From assembly GCF_027107535.1 (NCBI RefSeq), contig NZ_CP114283.1, positions 3,596,001 to 3,660,000 on the forward strand: a stretch of DNA of 64,000 nucleotides. The letters are read 5' to 3'. Every line of letters begins with the position of its first letter. The first letter of the stretch is position 1. Origin of the DNA: Streptomyces aurantiacus. Its GTDB lineage: Bacteria; Actinomycetota; Actinomycetes; Streptomycetales; Streptomycetaceae. The translations under genes and the position numbers were made by a program. Positions 42,303-51,000 of this stretch are shown here, piece after piece. The notes beneath the pieces were generated by a model. That model saw only the letters and a list, made by a program, of their open reading frames with translations. It was not told where the DNA came from and searched no databases.

Positions 42303-44687
42303 GTGGAGCGTCTGCAGGGGCATGCCCCGACGAACGAGACGAACGATCATGGGCGGCGGCCGACGACGGACACCGCACTCGAACTCCTGGTCCACGGCGT
42401 CGGCGGCACAACGCCCCAGGAGATGCTCAACGATCCGCGCACCGTCCGGATCACCGGCGACGACACGGCCGCGGTCTTCCGGCGCGCGGACGACGTCGAG
42501 GCCGAGAAGAAGGCCGCGGAACGGCCCGGGGAGCACCGGGCCGAACCGGTCCCGGAGGCGTACGTCTGGTGCAATCTCACCTCCGGCAACGGCTCCCGCG
42601 CGCTGTGGCTGCTGCTCCTTCCGTTCATGGTGGTCAACCTCGCCCACTGGATGCGGCCCACGGTGAGCGACAACCGCAGGCGGACGGTACGGCTCTACGG
42701 CCTGCTCGTCCGCCTCGCCGCCCTGACCCTCACCGTGCTCCTGGTCGCCGCGGCCTGCGAGGTCGCCCTCGACCTGGCCGCATGGCAGTGCGCGGGCACG
42801 CGCGCGTGCGCCGAGGAACACTCCTGGCTCGGCTTCCTCTCCCCGGCGGTGTCGGACGACAGCTGGTGGAGCCAGCCCGGCCGCCGCCTCGCCCTCGCCT
42901 CACTGGTGCCCGCGGCCCTCACCGGCCTCCTCTGGTACCTCTCGCACCGCACCTGGAGCGCGTACGAGTCCCAGCAGCCGATGCCACGCGAGGTGGAGCC
43001 GGAGGAGGAGAACAGCCGGGCCGGGCTCGGCCGCCCCGGCTTCTGGTACGGACGCCGGCTGGTCGCCCGGCTGCGTGTCGCGCACACCGCCGCGGGCCTG
43101 CTGACGGTCGCCGCGGCGGTCGGCACCGCCGCCGCCCGTCACGACCGCGACACCGGCGGACCGGCCGCACTCGAAGCGCTCGGACGGATCCTGGAGGCAG
43201 CCTTCGTCGTGGGGGCGGTCGTCGTGCTGTGGGTGGTCTGCCGCCGAGGCCGCAGCGAGCACCGCGTCGACCGGCACCTCGACGCGGCCCTGGTGCGTCT
43301 GCTGCCCGCCGGCTCGGTCGTCCTGCTCGTGCTCACCCTTATCTACGCCGGCTGGTCGCGCCCCGGCTGGCGGTCGGACCACCGGCTGTCCGGCGACGCC
43401 GTCTTCGGCGCCATCGCGCTGCTCGAGTGCCTGCTCGTGATCGCGCTCGGCATCGTGGCCCATGTTCTGCACCGCGCCCACCCGGACCCCCGTGCCGCGA
43501 TGCGGGGCCTCGCCGGGCCCGCCGTCGCGATGCTGGCCTGCGCCCTGGGCGGTGTGATGTCCGGCGGAGTGGCCCAGCGCGTCGCCGACTGGCTGGACGG
43601 CACCGGCGGAACCATCGAGGGACCACCCGTGCTGCTGACCTGGCAGGCGTCCGTCATCCCGCCGCTGCTGCTCGTCCTGCTCGCCCTCGCGGGCTGGCTG
43701 GCCCGGCGCACCGTGCTCCTGCGCCGCGCCGAGACGGCCGCGGTGGAACACGCCTACCAGAGCGAGCCCAAGGACTTCGTCCGCACCCGGCGCATCGCCA
43801 GTACGCGCGCGATGGCCTCCCTCACCGACCGGGCGCCCCGCATCATCGGCGTCACCTCCGTCGTGACGCTGCTCCTGGGCGCCCTGGCAGTCGCCGGTGC
43901 CATGGTCACCGGCGAGACCCCGGCCAGGGCCGCGCACGGCACCTACGCCGTCGTGCGGGGCGCTGCCGAGACCGCGCAGGCGCTCGGCTCCTGGCTGATC
44001 GGCGTCGGCTTCATACTGTTCGTCACCTGGGGCCGCCGCGCCTACAAGGACCAGACCGCCCGTCGGACCATCGGCGTCCTGTGGGACGTCGGTACGTTCT
44101 GGCCGCGCGCGGCACATCCCTTCGCGCCCCCGTGCTACGCCGAGCGCGCCGTACCCGACCTGACCTGGCGCATCGCCGGCTGGACCCGCGCCACCGGTGG
44201 CAGGCTCGTCCTCTCCGGCCACTCCCAGGGCAGCGTTCTCGCGGCCGCCGCGGCGTGGCAGCTCAAGCCGTCGGTCCGCAGGCGGGTCGCCCTGCTGACC
44301 TACGGTTCACCGCTGGAGCGGCTCTACGGGCGCTGGTTCCCTGCCCACTTCGGGCCCGCCGCGCTCAGCAGCCTGCACCGGGAGGTCGACTGCTGGCGCA
44401 ACCTGTACCGGGCCACCGACCCCATCGGCGGTCCCGTCCGACTGCCCGGCGACTGCGGTCCCCAGGTCGACCGCGGGGCACTGGAGGACCCGCTTGCGTA
44501 CGGCCGTACCGAGGAGCATCCGCTGCCCGCGCCGATCCTCGGGCACTCCGACTACCAGGCGGATCCCGCGTTCGCCGAGGAGCGGGAGAAGCTGCTCGCC
44601 CGCCTCAGGCCGGACGTCCCGGCGCCCCGCCCGTGCGGCGAGCCGGAAGAACCGCGGGAGCCCCGGCCGGAACCGACGCCGACGTAG
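42303..44687 (+). CDS. Polytopic membrane protein with split serine-hydrolase fold
   Basis: A 794-residue protein. Residues 22-35 (TALELLVHGVGGTTPQEML) form the first strand and oxyanion loop of an alpha/beta hydrolase. A segment of about 550 residues with roughly eight to ten membrane helices follows (LLLLPFMVVNLAHWM, LAALTLTVLLVAAACEVALD, LAVAGAMV and others). The nucleophile elbow LVLSGHSQGSVLAAAAAWQL comes at about 636-650, then LLTYGSPLERLYGRWFPAHF and DPLAYG. The GHSQGS and TYGSP motifs are lipase-like. GTG at 42303 has GGGGGA upstream. So one protein seems to anchor a cytoplasmic-face hydrolase on a membrane domain inserted between the first strand and the catalytic serine. Substrate unknown, possibly a lipid. 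Convergent with the beta-helix/AAA+ gene. Confidence 0.85.
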   Translation: MERLQGHAPTNETNDHGRRPTTDTALELLVHGVGGTTPQEMLNDPRTVRITGDDTAAVFRRADDVEAEKKAAERPGEHRAEPVPEAYVWCNLTSGNGSRALWLLLLPFMVVNLAHWMRPTVSDNRRRTVRLYGLLVRLAALTLTVLLVAAACEVALDLAAWQCAGTRACAEEHSWLGFLSPAVSDDSWWSQPGRRLALASLVPAALTGLLWYLSHRTWSAYESQQPMPREVEPEEENSRAGLGRPGFWYGRRLVARLRVAHTAAGLLTVAAAVGTAAARHDRDTGGPAALEALGRILEAAFVVGAVVVLWVVCRRGRSEHRVDRHLDAALVRLLPAGSVVLLVLTLIYAGWSRPGWRSDHRLSGDAVFGAIALLECLLVIALGIVAHVLHRAHPDPRAAMRGLAGPAVAMLACALGGVMSGGVAQRVADWLDGTGGTIEGPPVLLTWQASVIPPLLLVLLALAGWLARRTVLLRRAETAAVEHAYQSEPKDFVRTRRIASTRAMASLTDRAPRIIGVTSVVTLLLGALAVAGAMVTGETPARAAHGTYAVVRGAAETAQALGSWLIGVGFILFVTWGRRAYKDQTARRTIGVLWDVGTFWPRAAHPFAPPCYAERAVPDLTWRIAGWTRATGGRLVLSGHSQGSVLAAAAAWQLKPSVRRRVALLTYGSPLERLYGRWFPAHFGPAALSSLHREVDCWRNLYRATDPIGGPVRLPGDCGPQVDRGALEDPLAYGRTEEHPLPAPILGHSDYQADPAFAEEREKLLARLRPDVPAPRPCGEPEEPREPRPEPTPT

Positions 44688-44711
44688 ATCTCGGGGAGAA
44701 CCGACGTCGGC
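44678..44711. terminator. Weak inverted repeat between convergent genes
   Basis: GCCGACGT (44678-44685) and ACGTCGGC (44704-44711) are exactly complementary with an 18-nt gap, spanning the 31-bp space between the membrane hydrolase stop and the AAA+ gene stop. The long loop makes it a doubtful terminator, but it is the only symmetrical element there. Confidence 0.35.
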
Positions 44712-44718
44712 ACACGGC

Positions 44719-47154
44719 TCAGGGGAGGTCCGGCAGATCCTCCGCGTACAGCAGGGTGAGGTCGTCCGTGCTCGGCTCGGCGAGTTGGGCGACCCGCCCC
44801 GCGTGCTGCTCCACCATCGACTCGAAGGTCTGCCGCGCGGTGCGGCCGTTGCCGAACGCGGGCCCCTTCGGGATCGCCGTGAAGTACCGGAGCAGCGCCT
44901 CGTCCGCGCCCGGAGCCAGCCGGTACTCGTGCTCCTCCGCCTGCTGCTCCACGATCCTCAGCAGTTCCTCGGAGCCGTAGTCGCCGAAGGTGATGGTCCG
45001 TGAGAAGCGGGACGCCACACCGGGGTTGACCGCCAGGAAGCGGTCCATCTCGGCCGTGTAACCCGCGACGATCACCACCACCGCCTCCCGGTGGTCCTCC
45101 ATGAGCTTCACGAGGGTGTCGATCGCCTCGCGGCCGAAGTCCCGGCCCGAGTCCTCCGGCGACAGCGCGTACGCCTCGTCGATGAACAGGACACCACCGC
45201 GCGCCTTGTCGAACGCCTCCTGCGTGCGGATGGCCGTGGAGCCGATGTGCTCGCCGACCAGGTCGACGCGGGACACCTCGACGAGGTGCCCCTTCTCCAG
45301 GACACCGAGCGAGGCCAGGATCTCGCCGTACAGGCGGGCCACCGTGGTCTTGCCGGTGCCGGGGGAGCCGGTGAAGACGAGGTGACGCCGGGCGGAGGCG
45401 GCCTTCAGGCCCGCCTGCTGGCGGCGGCGGCCCACCTCGATCATGTCGGTGAGTGCCCGCACCTCGCGCTTGACGCTCTCGAGGCCCACCAGCGCGTCCA
45501 GTTCACCGAGCACCGCCTGCGAGGTACGCGAGGGCTCCTCCGGCTCGGACGGGGCGGCCGGCGGCACCTGCTCGGTGAGGCGCTGGTCCGGGACCACCCC
45601 CAGCAGGCCGGCGGACCGGCCGGCGGTCTGGACGGCGGTCTCCCGTGCCGCGGGCCGCACCTGGGCGCTCTCGTCGCTCGTGCAGTCCTCGACCAGGGGC
45701 CCGGTGCCGGACGACTGGTCGCCACCGGCGTCGGCGAACTCGTAACCACCGCGCGCACACCGCTCCGTCCGGCACTTCTTCAGCGTCGTACGGCAACCGT
45801 CGAGCACATGGAAGCCGTATCCGCCGCTGTCGGTCACCCGGCAGCCGTGGAAACTGCCGCGGCCGCCGGCCGACACGTAGAAGCCCGCCTCCGCGGGCGA
45901 GGTGACGGTGCACCGCTCGATGGTGGGGTCGGCGCCCTTGGTGACGATCACACCCGTCTGCGTGCCGTCGACCGTGCAGCCCGACAGCGTCCCGCCGCTG
46001 CCGTGGTCGCGGAACCAGGCGCCCGTCGCCGCGTCCCGGATCCGGCAGTCGTCGAGCTGTGCGGTGGCGCCGTCGCTCACCGACACGGCCGTGTTGCGGA
46101 CCTGCGAGATGTCGCTGTCGACGACGTCCGCGCGCGAGCCGCGGTCGAGCACGAACAGGGCGTCCGGCACGTCGTGCACCCGGCAGGATTCGAGTACGAC
46201 CGTCGCGCCGTCGCTGACCCACACCGCGGGGTAGTCGCCCGTACTGTCGTGGATCTCGCACTGGTTGGCGTCCACGCGGGTGCCGGGATCCCAGACCGAC
46301 AGGCCGTTGCGCCCGAACTGACGCACCGTGGAACGGGTCATGGTCAGGACCGAGCGGGAACGCAGGTCGACCGCGTTCTCCGGGATGTCGTGGATGCGGC
46401 AGTCGGCGAGGGTCAGCACGGCGTCCGTGTCGAGCGTGACGCCGTCCGCGGTCGTCCGGTGCACATCGCAGTCCGTGAGGTGCGCCGTGGCCCGCGCGGA
46501 GAGCTGTACGCCGCTGCCCCTGACCTCGTACACCTCGCAGCCCACCGCTTCGAGGGCGGACTGCTCGCCGGTCACCGACAGGCCCGCTCCGGAGGTGTGG
46601 TGCACCCGGCAGCGCTCCAGGCGCGGATGGGCACCGCCGCGCACCGAGACGCCCGACTGGCCCGCCGCCACGACCTCGCACTCCTCGAACACCCCGCCCC
46701 CGCCGTCGAGTACGGAGATGCCGACGCCCGCCGGATTGTCCACCGTGCACCGCCGCACCGTCGGCCGCGCGCCGCCGCGCACCTCGATGCCGGCCGCGGA
46801 CCGGGTGACGATCCGTATGTCCATGAGCTCCGGCGTGCCCTCCTCGACGAGGAGCGCGGGCGCGGCCGAGTCCTGGCCCTCCACGAGCAGGTCCTGGACC
46901 ACTGCGGAGGCGCGCACGGTCAGCGGTACCCCGTCGACGGGCGCGATGCGTACGGAACCGGCCGAGCCCTCGGGACCGCGCAGCGTCACCGCCCGCTCCA
47001 CCACGAGGTTCTCCCGGTAGGTCCCGGCAGCGACGGTGAGGACGTCCCCGTCGGCCGCGGCCTCCAGGGCGGCGGCGAGCGATGCGTACTCACCTGTGCG
47101 GCGCCGCCACCGCGACGTGCCGGTGTGCGTCACCTGGACCGTGCCCTGTGCCAT
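44719..47154 (-). CDS. Right-handed beta-helix protein fused to CbxX/EccA-type AAA+ ATPase
   Basis: An 811-residue fusion. Residues about 25-480 are about eighteen imperfect beta-helix coils of the pattern G-h-x-V-x-x-G-A-x-x-x-h-x-x-C-x-h (VRGGARPTVRRCTVDNPAG, VRGGAHPRLERCRVHHTSG, VSDGATVVLESCRVHDVPD), with regularly placed Cys. A variable linker follows, and from about 540 an AAA+ domain of the CbxX/CfqX/EccA type: LVGLESVKREVRALTDMIEV, Walker A FTGSPGTGKTTVARLYGEIL (about 595), Walker B GVLFIDEAYALSPED (about 655) and sensor VVVIVAGYTAEMDRFLAVNP. No signal peptide, so the beta-helix is cytoplasmic. EccA ATPases serve type VII secretion; here the helix replaces the TPR domain. The ATG at 47154 is well placed. 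Stand-alone gene. Confidence 0.9.
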   Translation of the reverse strand: MAQGTVQVTHTGTSRWRRRTGEYASLAAALEAAADGDVLTVAAGTYRENLVVERAVTLRGPEGSAGSVRIAPVDGVPLTVRASAVVQDLLVEGQDSAAPALLVEEGTPELMDIRIVTRSAAGIEVRGGARPTVRRCTVDNPAGVGISVLDGGGGVFEECEVVAAGQSGVSVRGGAHPRLERCRVHHTSGAGLSVTGEQSALEAVGCEVYEVRGSGVQLSARATAHLTDCDVHRTTADGVTLDTDAVLTLADCRIHDIPENAVDLRSRSVLTMTRSTVRQFGRNGLSVWDPGTRVDANQCEIHDSTGDYPAVWVSDGATVVLESCRVHDVPDALFVLDRGSRADVVDSDISQVRNTAVSVSDGATAQLDDCRIRDAATGAWFRDHGSGGTLSGCTVDGTQTGVIVTKGADPTIERCTVTSPAEAGFYVSAGGRGSFHGCRVTDSGGYGFHVLDGCRTTLKKCRTERCARGGYEFADAGGDQSSGTGPLVEDCTSDESAQVRPAARETAVQTAGRSAGLLGVVPDQRLTEQVPPAAPSEPEEPSRTSQAVLGELDALVGLESVKREVRALTDMIEVGRRRQQAGLKAASARRHLVFTGSPGTGKTTVARLYGEILASLGVLEKGHLVEVSRVDLVGEHIGSTAIRTQEAFDKARGGVLFIDEAYALSPEDSGRDFGREAIDTLVKLMEDHREAVVVIVAGYTAEMDRFLAVNPGVASRFSRTITFGDYGSEELLRIVEQQAEEHEYRLAPGADEALLRYFTAIPKGPAFGNGRTARQTFESMVEQHAGRVAQLAEPSTDDLTLLYAEDLPDLP

Positions 47155-47335
47155 GGCGCTGCTGTGCCCCCACCTTGTCGTACGCGGGTCCTGAGAAAGC
47201 CGTGTTCCCGGTACCCGGCCGCGTCAACTCGGCTCACGGGAAACGAGGAACAGCCCCTCACGACGGTGCCGAACACCTCGGCCGGTCCACCGTAGCGTGC
47301 GCGGAGCCGCGCGGTTGACCGGAGCGGAGAGGCCG

Positions 47336-47941
47336 TCAGCTGCCTGTGCCCGTCCTGCCCCAGTCCGGGCCGGCCTGGGACCAGGCATGGTCCCAGCGGT
47401 CGTACCTGCGCCGCACCATGCGCCAGACCACCAGGCGCCGTGAGCCCTCGATGATGCCCGCGAAGGCGGCGGCCGTACCGAATCCGGCCAGAACGGCGTG
47501 CGTCGCCGCGGTCGCGGTGTCCAGTGGCCGCCCCACGATCCGGCCGTGTTCGTCCGTCCACACCGTGAAGTGGTCGCCGCGCCGCGGGGACTCCAGGGCC
47601 GCCATCACCGAGCCGTGCCGCGCGGTGCCGTCCGGTGCCGTCCAGTCGGCGATCACCCGGCTGTGCGAGTCGCGTCCGGTGGACGTCTCGGGGTCGGGGT
47701 CGAACGGCGTGAGGTCCGCCTTCCTGACGACGGTCGCGACCACCGGATGCCGGTCCTGGCGCTGCTCCCGCACGGACTGCTGCAGGGCGTCCTCCGCGAG
47801 CCCGCCGACCAGGAGACCCACCAGGGGCGCGGCGACGAGGATCAGCAGCAGTGCTCCCAGCGCCACCCACGCCTCGGCGAGATCCGTCGTACGCCGCAGC
47901 GGGTTGTGCCGCCAGCGCCAGAGTCCTCTGATGGCCCGCAC
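47336..47941 (-). CDS. Rv1733c-like double-pass membrane protein
   Basis: A 201-residue protein. The opening VRAIRGLWRWRHNPLRRTTD, first helix AWVALGALLLILVAAPLVGL, a roughly 100-residue extracytoplasmic domain with TVVRKADLTPFD and GDHFTVWTDEHGRIVGRPL, and a second helix VLAGFGTAAAFAGIIEG closely follow the Rv1733c family of actinobacterial membrane proteins. Function unknown. GTG at 47941 is chosen because the conserved W-RW-NPLRR motif normally begins near residue 8 and AAGGGGGTG precedes it. Confidence 0.85.
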   Translation of the reverse strand: MRAIRGLWRWRHNPLRRTTDLAEAWVALGALLLILVAAPLVGLLVGGLAEDALQQSVREQRQDRHPVVATVVRKADLTPFDPDPETSTGRDSHSRVIADWTAPDGTARHGSVMAALESPRRGDHFTVWTDEHGRIVGRPLDTATAATHAVLAGFGTAAAFAGIIEGSRRLVVWRMVRRRYDRWDHAWSQAGPDWGRTGTGS

Positions 47942-48061
47942 CGATCCGCACCCCCTTCCGCGTCCGTGATAACCCCGACCGGAGCCGCCCACGCGCGGGG
48001 CCGGGCAAGAGAGAGCGACATCACCTCTCGTGCCGGCCTCTCATGAACTTCTCACACAAGC

Positions 48062-48928
48062 TCAACGGCCGTGCCCGGCGTCGGTGTTCCCCGGGGGAGG
48101 GCCCTGTTGGAGGATCCTCACCGGGTCGCCCACACGGACCGAGCCGGGGGACTCCGGTACGAGATTCTGCCCGAAGACCAGCTTGTCGCCGAAACGGCGG
48201 TGGCGTGCGAGGGTGCGCAGCGGCTCCCTGCCCCGTTCGGCGGTCGTCTGGTCGGTGGTGGTCACGACGCAGCGCCCGCACATCGTGGCGACGCGGAAGA
48301 CGACCTCCCCGACGGCGATCCGGGCCCAGCCGTCCTCGGCCCACGGGGCGGTGCCCCCGACCACCACGTTCGGCCGGAAGCGGTTCATCGGGAGCGGGCC
48401 CTCGTCGGGCCGGTCGCCCTGCGCGATCAGCGAGTTCAGCGCGTCGAGCGAGGCGAGCGCGGTGAGCAGCAGAGGGTAGCCGTCCGCGAAGCTGACGGTT
48501 TCGCCCGGCCGCGCGAACCGCGGGTCGACGGGCCTGCGGGTGGCCGGGTCGTCGAGATGCACGAGCCGCACGGCGAGGCCGAGGCATGCGCTGAACCAGG
48601 CGTTGGCCGCGACTCCGGCGGGGACCCCCTCCACCTTGTCGTTCCAGATCTCCACCGTCGTCGTGCGGCCCGGCCCGGGCACGGGGACGGTCAGTGGCTC
48701 ACGGCCGGGCGCGGACAGCAGGACCGCGCCGCCGGTCAGTGGCTCGACGCGGACCAATGCCATGCGCGGTCGCTGGCGTTGCGTGACGACCCGGTTCTTC
48801 TCGTCGGTCAGCACCCAGCGCCGGTCGCCCGCCAGACCCCACGGCTCCACGACGGCCTCGCGCGGAGAGTGCCCCGCGGCCGCCTTCAGCGGATAGACGT
48901 GGATCGAGTGCAGTGCCGGCTCCGACAT
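48062..48928 (-). CDS. MOSC domain protein, YcbX/mARC-like
   Basis: A 288-residue paralogue of the MOSC protein at 23.4 kb. It has the same two-part layout (ALHSIHVYPLKAAAGHSPRE, LAGDRRWVLTDEKNRVVTQR, MNRFRPNVVVGGTAPWAEDG). The key segment VATMCGRCVVTTTDQTTAER holds the molybdenum-ligand Cys with a second Cys three residues before. LRTLARHRRFGDKLVFGQNL closes the domain. Expected to carry molybdenum cofactor and reduce N-oxygenated compounds with an electron-transfer partner that is not in the window. ATG at 48928. Confidence 0.9.
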   Translation of the reverse strand: MSEPALHSIHVYPLKAAAGHSPREAVVEPWGLAGDRRWVLTDEKNRVVTQRQRPRMALVRVEPLTGGAVLLSAPGREPLTVPVPGPGRTTTVEIWNDKVEGVPAGVAANAWFSACLGLAVRLVHLDDPATRRPVDPRFARPGETVSFADGYPLLLTALASLDALNSLIAQGDRPDEGPLPMNRFRPNVVVGGTAPWAEDGWARIAVGEVVFRVATMCGRCVVTTTDQTTAERGREPLRTLARHRRFGDKLVFGQNLVPESPGSVRVGDPVRILQQGPPPGNTDAGHGR

Positions 48929-48974
48929 GAGGTCATCCTGCCGCAGGGCACGGACAACCTCCGCCGAATCACGC

Positions 48975-49412
48975 TCAGTAGCCGCGGTACTGCTGGTTGT
49001 TGTACGGGTCCTGGTACGGCGCCGGAGCGGGACGCGGAGCAGCGGGACGCATCGCCTCATAACCCGTGCCACCCGCCATGGGGCGCTGCGGCTGAGGGGC
49101 CTGCTGGCCCGGGTAGCCCCGCGGCGCACCGCCCTGCTGCGGGATGTAGGGCGCGGCGGCCTGCTGCAGCGGCGCGGGCTGCTGCGCCTGCGGGTAGCCG
49201 TACGAGGGGTTCTGCGGCGAAGGTGCGGCGGGCAGGGCGGGCAGCGCCGACGGAAGGGCGGGCAGGTTGCCGCCCGTGTCGTACGCCGCGGGGACCCGGA
49301 TCGGGGCGATCTGCGGGGTTCCCCGCTCGGCCACGAGGGAGTCGTAGATCGGAGTGTCCGGGAAGGAGGCGGAGTAGTAACCGCCGCCATAGGTGGAGCG
49401 GGGGGAGGTCAT
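48975..49412 (-). CDS. DUF6643-like Pro/Gln/Ala-rich protein
   Basis: A 145-residue protein opening MTSPRSTYGGGYYSASFPDT and PIYDSLVAERGTPQIAPIR, followed by a long low-complexity tail (PALPSALPALPAAPSP, repeated PYIPQQGG/YPGQQAP, ending DPYNNQQYRGY). The opening is what I recall as DUF6643, a Streptomyces family without known function. The ordered N-terminus and disordered tail suggest a scaffold or surface-associated role. Divergent from the TerD gene across 288 bp that contain no other gene; TAACTT 7-8 nt before the ATG may be a leaderless promoter. Confidence 0.75.
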   Translation of the reverse strand: MTSPRSTYGGGYYSASFPDTPIYDSLVAERGTPQIAPIRVPAAYDTGGNLPALPSALPALPAAPSPQNPSYGYPQAQQPAPLQQAAAPYIPQQGGAPRGYPGQQAPQPQRPMAGGTGYEAMRPAAPRPAPAPYQDPYNNQQYRGY

Positions 49413-49700
49413 GGCACATAAGTTAAGCCCACGATGTGCTGGTTGGGGAGACCGATAAGAGGGTTGTTTTCCGTGTCGGCCGTGACGCGGGACCCCCAAT
49501 ACGAGCGAATTTGGCGAAAAGGGACGGCGGCTGGCGCCCAGATCGTGTAAAAGCCGAGTTCCGGGTGGGTTACCCGCGGGTTCGTCGACGATCTCCCAGG
49601 GCCCGGTCATGGGCCTGCGCCGCTCGGGGGATTAGGTTGTCGCAGGACGACTGAACGTAACGAGGCGCGGTCTTCGCGGCGACACCCGATGGGGGCGGAC

Positions 49701-50981
49701 ATGTCAATGCCTAAAGGATCGAATGTTCCAGTGCCGACGACCGGACTCCGTGTCGAACTGGGCTGGCGGGCCGGTCCCGGCGTACCCGACGCGGACGCCT
49801 CGGCGCTGCTGCTGGCCTCCGGGAAGGTCCGCTCCGACACGGACTTCGTGTTCTACAACCAGCCGGCGCACTCGTCCGGCGCGGTGCGCCACGAGGGCAA
49901 GCGGGACGCGGGCGGCCAGGTGAACGACACGTTGCTCGTCGACCTCGCCCGCGTGGAGCCCGCCATCGAGACGGTGGTGCTCGCCGCCTCCTCGGACGGC
50001 GGCACGTTCGGACAGATCCCGGGGCTCTACATCCGGGTCCTCGACGCACAGCAGGGCACGGAGATCGCGCGCTTCGACAGCGAGGGCGCGAGCGTCGAGA
50101 CCGCGTTCGTGCTCGGGGAGTTCTATCGCAGACAGGGCGCGTGGAAGTTCCGCGCCGTCGGACAGGGCTACGGAAGCGGCCTCGCGGGGCTGGCCACGGA
50201 CTTCGGGATCAGCGTCGACGAGCCCCAGCAGGCGGCACCGCCCACTCCCGTCGCGTCACCTCCCGCCCCCGTGGCCCCACCGGTCACGGTCGCTCCGCCG
50301 GTCACGGCGCCGCCCGCGCCCCCCGCACCGCCCGCGACCCCCGTGCGCCTGACCAAGGTCACGCTCACCAAGGACGCCCCGTCCGTCTCGCTGACCAAGC
50401 AGGGCGGCACCTCCGGCGTGATGCGCGTGAACCTCAACTGGCAGGTGCGCAAGCAGTTCTCGGGATGGCAGGCCAAGCTGGGCAGGGCGATCGCCATGCA
50501 CGCGGACCTCGACCTCGACCTCTGCGCCCTCTACGAGCTCACCGACGGAAGCAAGGGCGTCGTCCAGGCCCTGGGCAACGCCTTCGGAGCGCTGCACCAG
50601 CCCCCGTTCATCCACCTCGACGGCGACGACCGCACAGGCGCGTCCTCGACCGGCGAGAACCTCAGCGTCAACCTCGACCACATCCGGGACTTCCGCCGCA
50701 TCCTCATCTTCGTGACCATCTACGAAGGGGCGCGTTCCTTCGCCGACCTGGACGCCACGGTGACCCTCCAGCCGCTGCACGGCGCCCCCGTCGACTTCTC
50801 GCTCGGCGAGTGCACCGTGCCGTCGACGGTGTGCGCGCTCGCCCTCATCACGAACACCGGCAACGACCTCGTCGTGCAGCGCGAGGCCCGCTTCCTCGTC
50901 CCCGAGCGGGGAGTGAGCCCGCAGCGCACCGTGGACTACACCTACGGGTGGGGCATGAACTGGACCCCGGGCAGGAAGTGA
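49701..50981 (+). CDS. Tandem TerD-domain protein
   Basis: A 426-residue protein with two TerD (tellurium-resistance/stress) domains. The first covers residues 1-175: [99 protein letters not shown]. It has the acidic calcium-binding loops. A Pro/Val/Ala linker of about 40 residues follows. The second, divergent domain runs from about 220 ([54 protein letters not shown]). TerD proteins bind Ca2+ and act in stress and differentiation. ATG at 49701 with GGGGGCGGAC upstream; an ATG at 49689 is possible. Confidence 0.92.
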   Translation: MSMPKGSNVPVPTTGLRVELGWRAGPGVPDADASALLLASGKVRSDTDFVFYNQPAHSSGAVRHEGKRDAGGQVNDTLLVDLARVEPAIETVVLAASSDGGTFGQIPGLYIRVLDAQQGTEIARFDSEGASVETAFVLGEFYRRQGAWKFRAVGQGYGSGLAGLATDFGISVDEPQQAAPPTPVASPPAPVAPPVTVAPPVTAPPAPPAPPATPVRLTKVTLTKDAPSVSLTKQGGTSGVMRVNLNWQVRKQFSGWQAKLGRAIAMHADLDLDLCALYELTDGSKGVVQALGNAFGALHQPPFIHLDGDDRTGASSTGENLSVNLDHIRDFRRILIFVTIYEGARSFADLDATVTLQPLHGAPVDFSLGECTVPSTVCALALITNTGNDLVVQREARFLVPERGVSPQRTVDYTYGWGMNWTPGRK

Positions 50982-51000
50982 CCCGGCCGGACGCGTCCGT

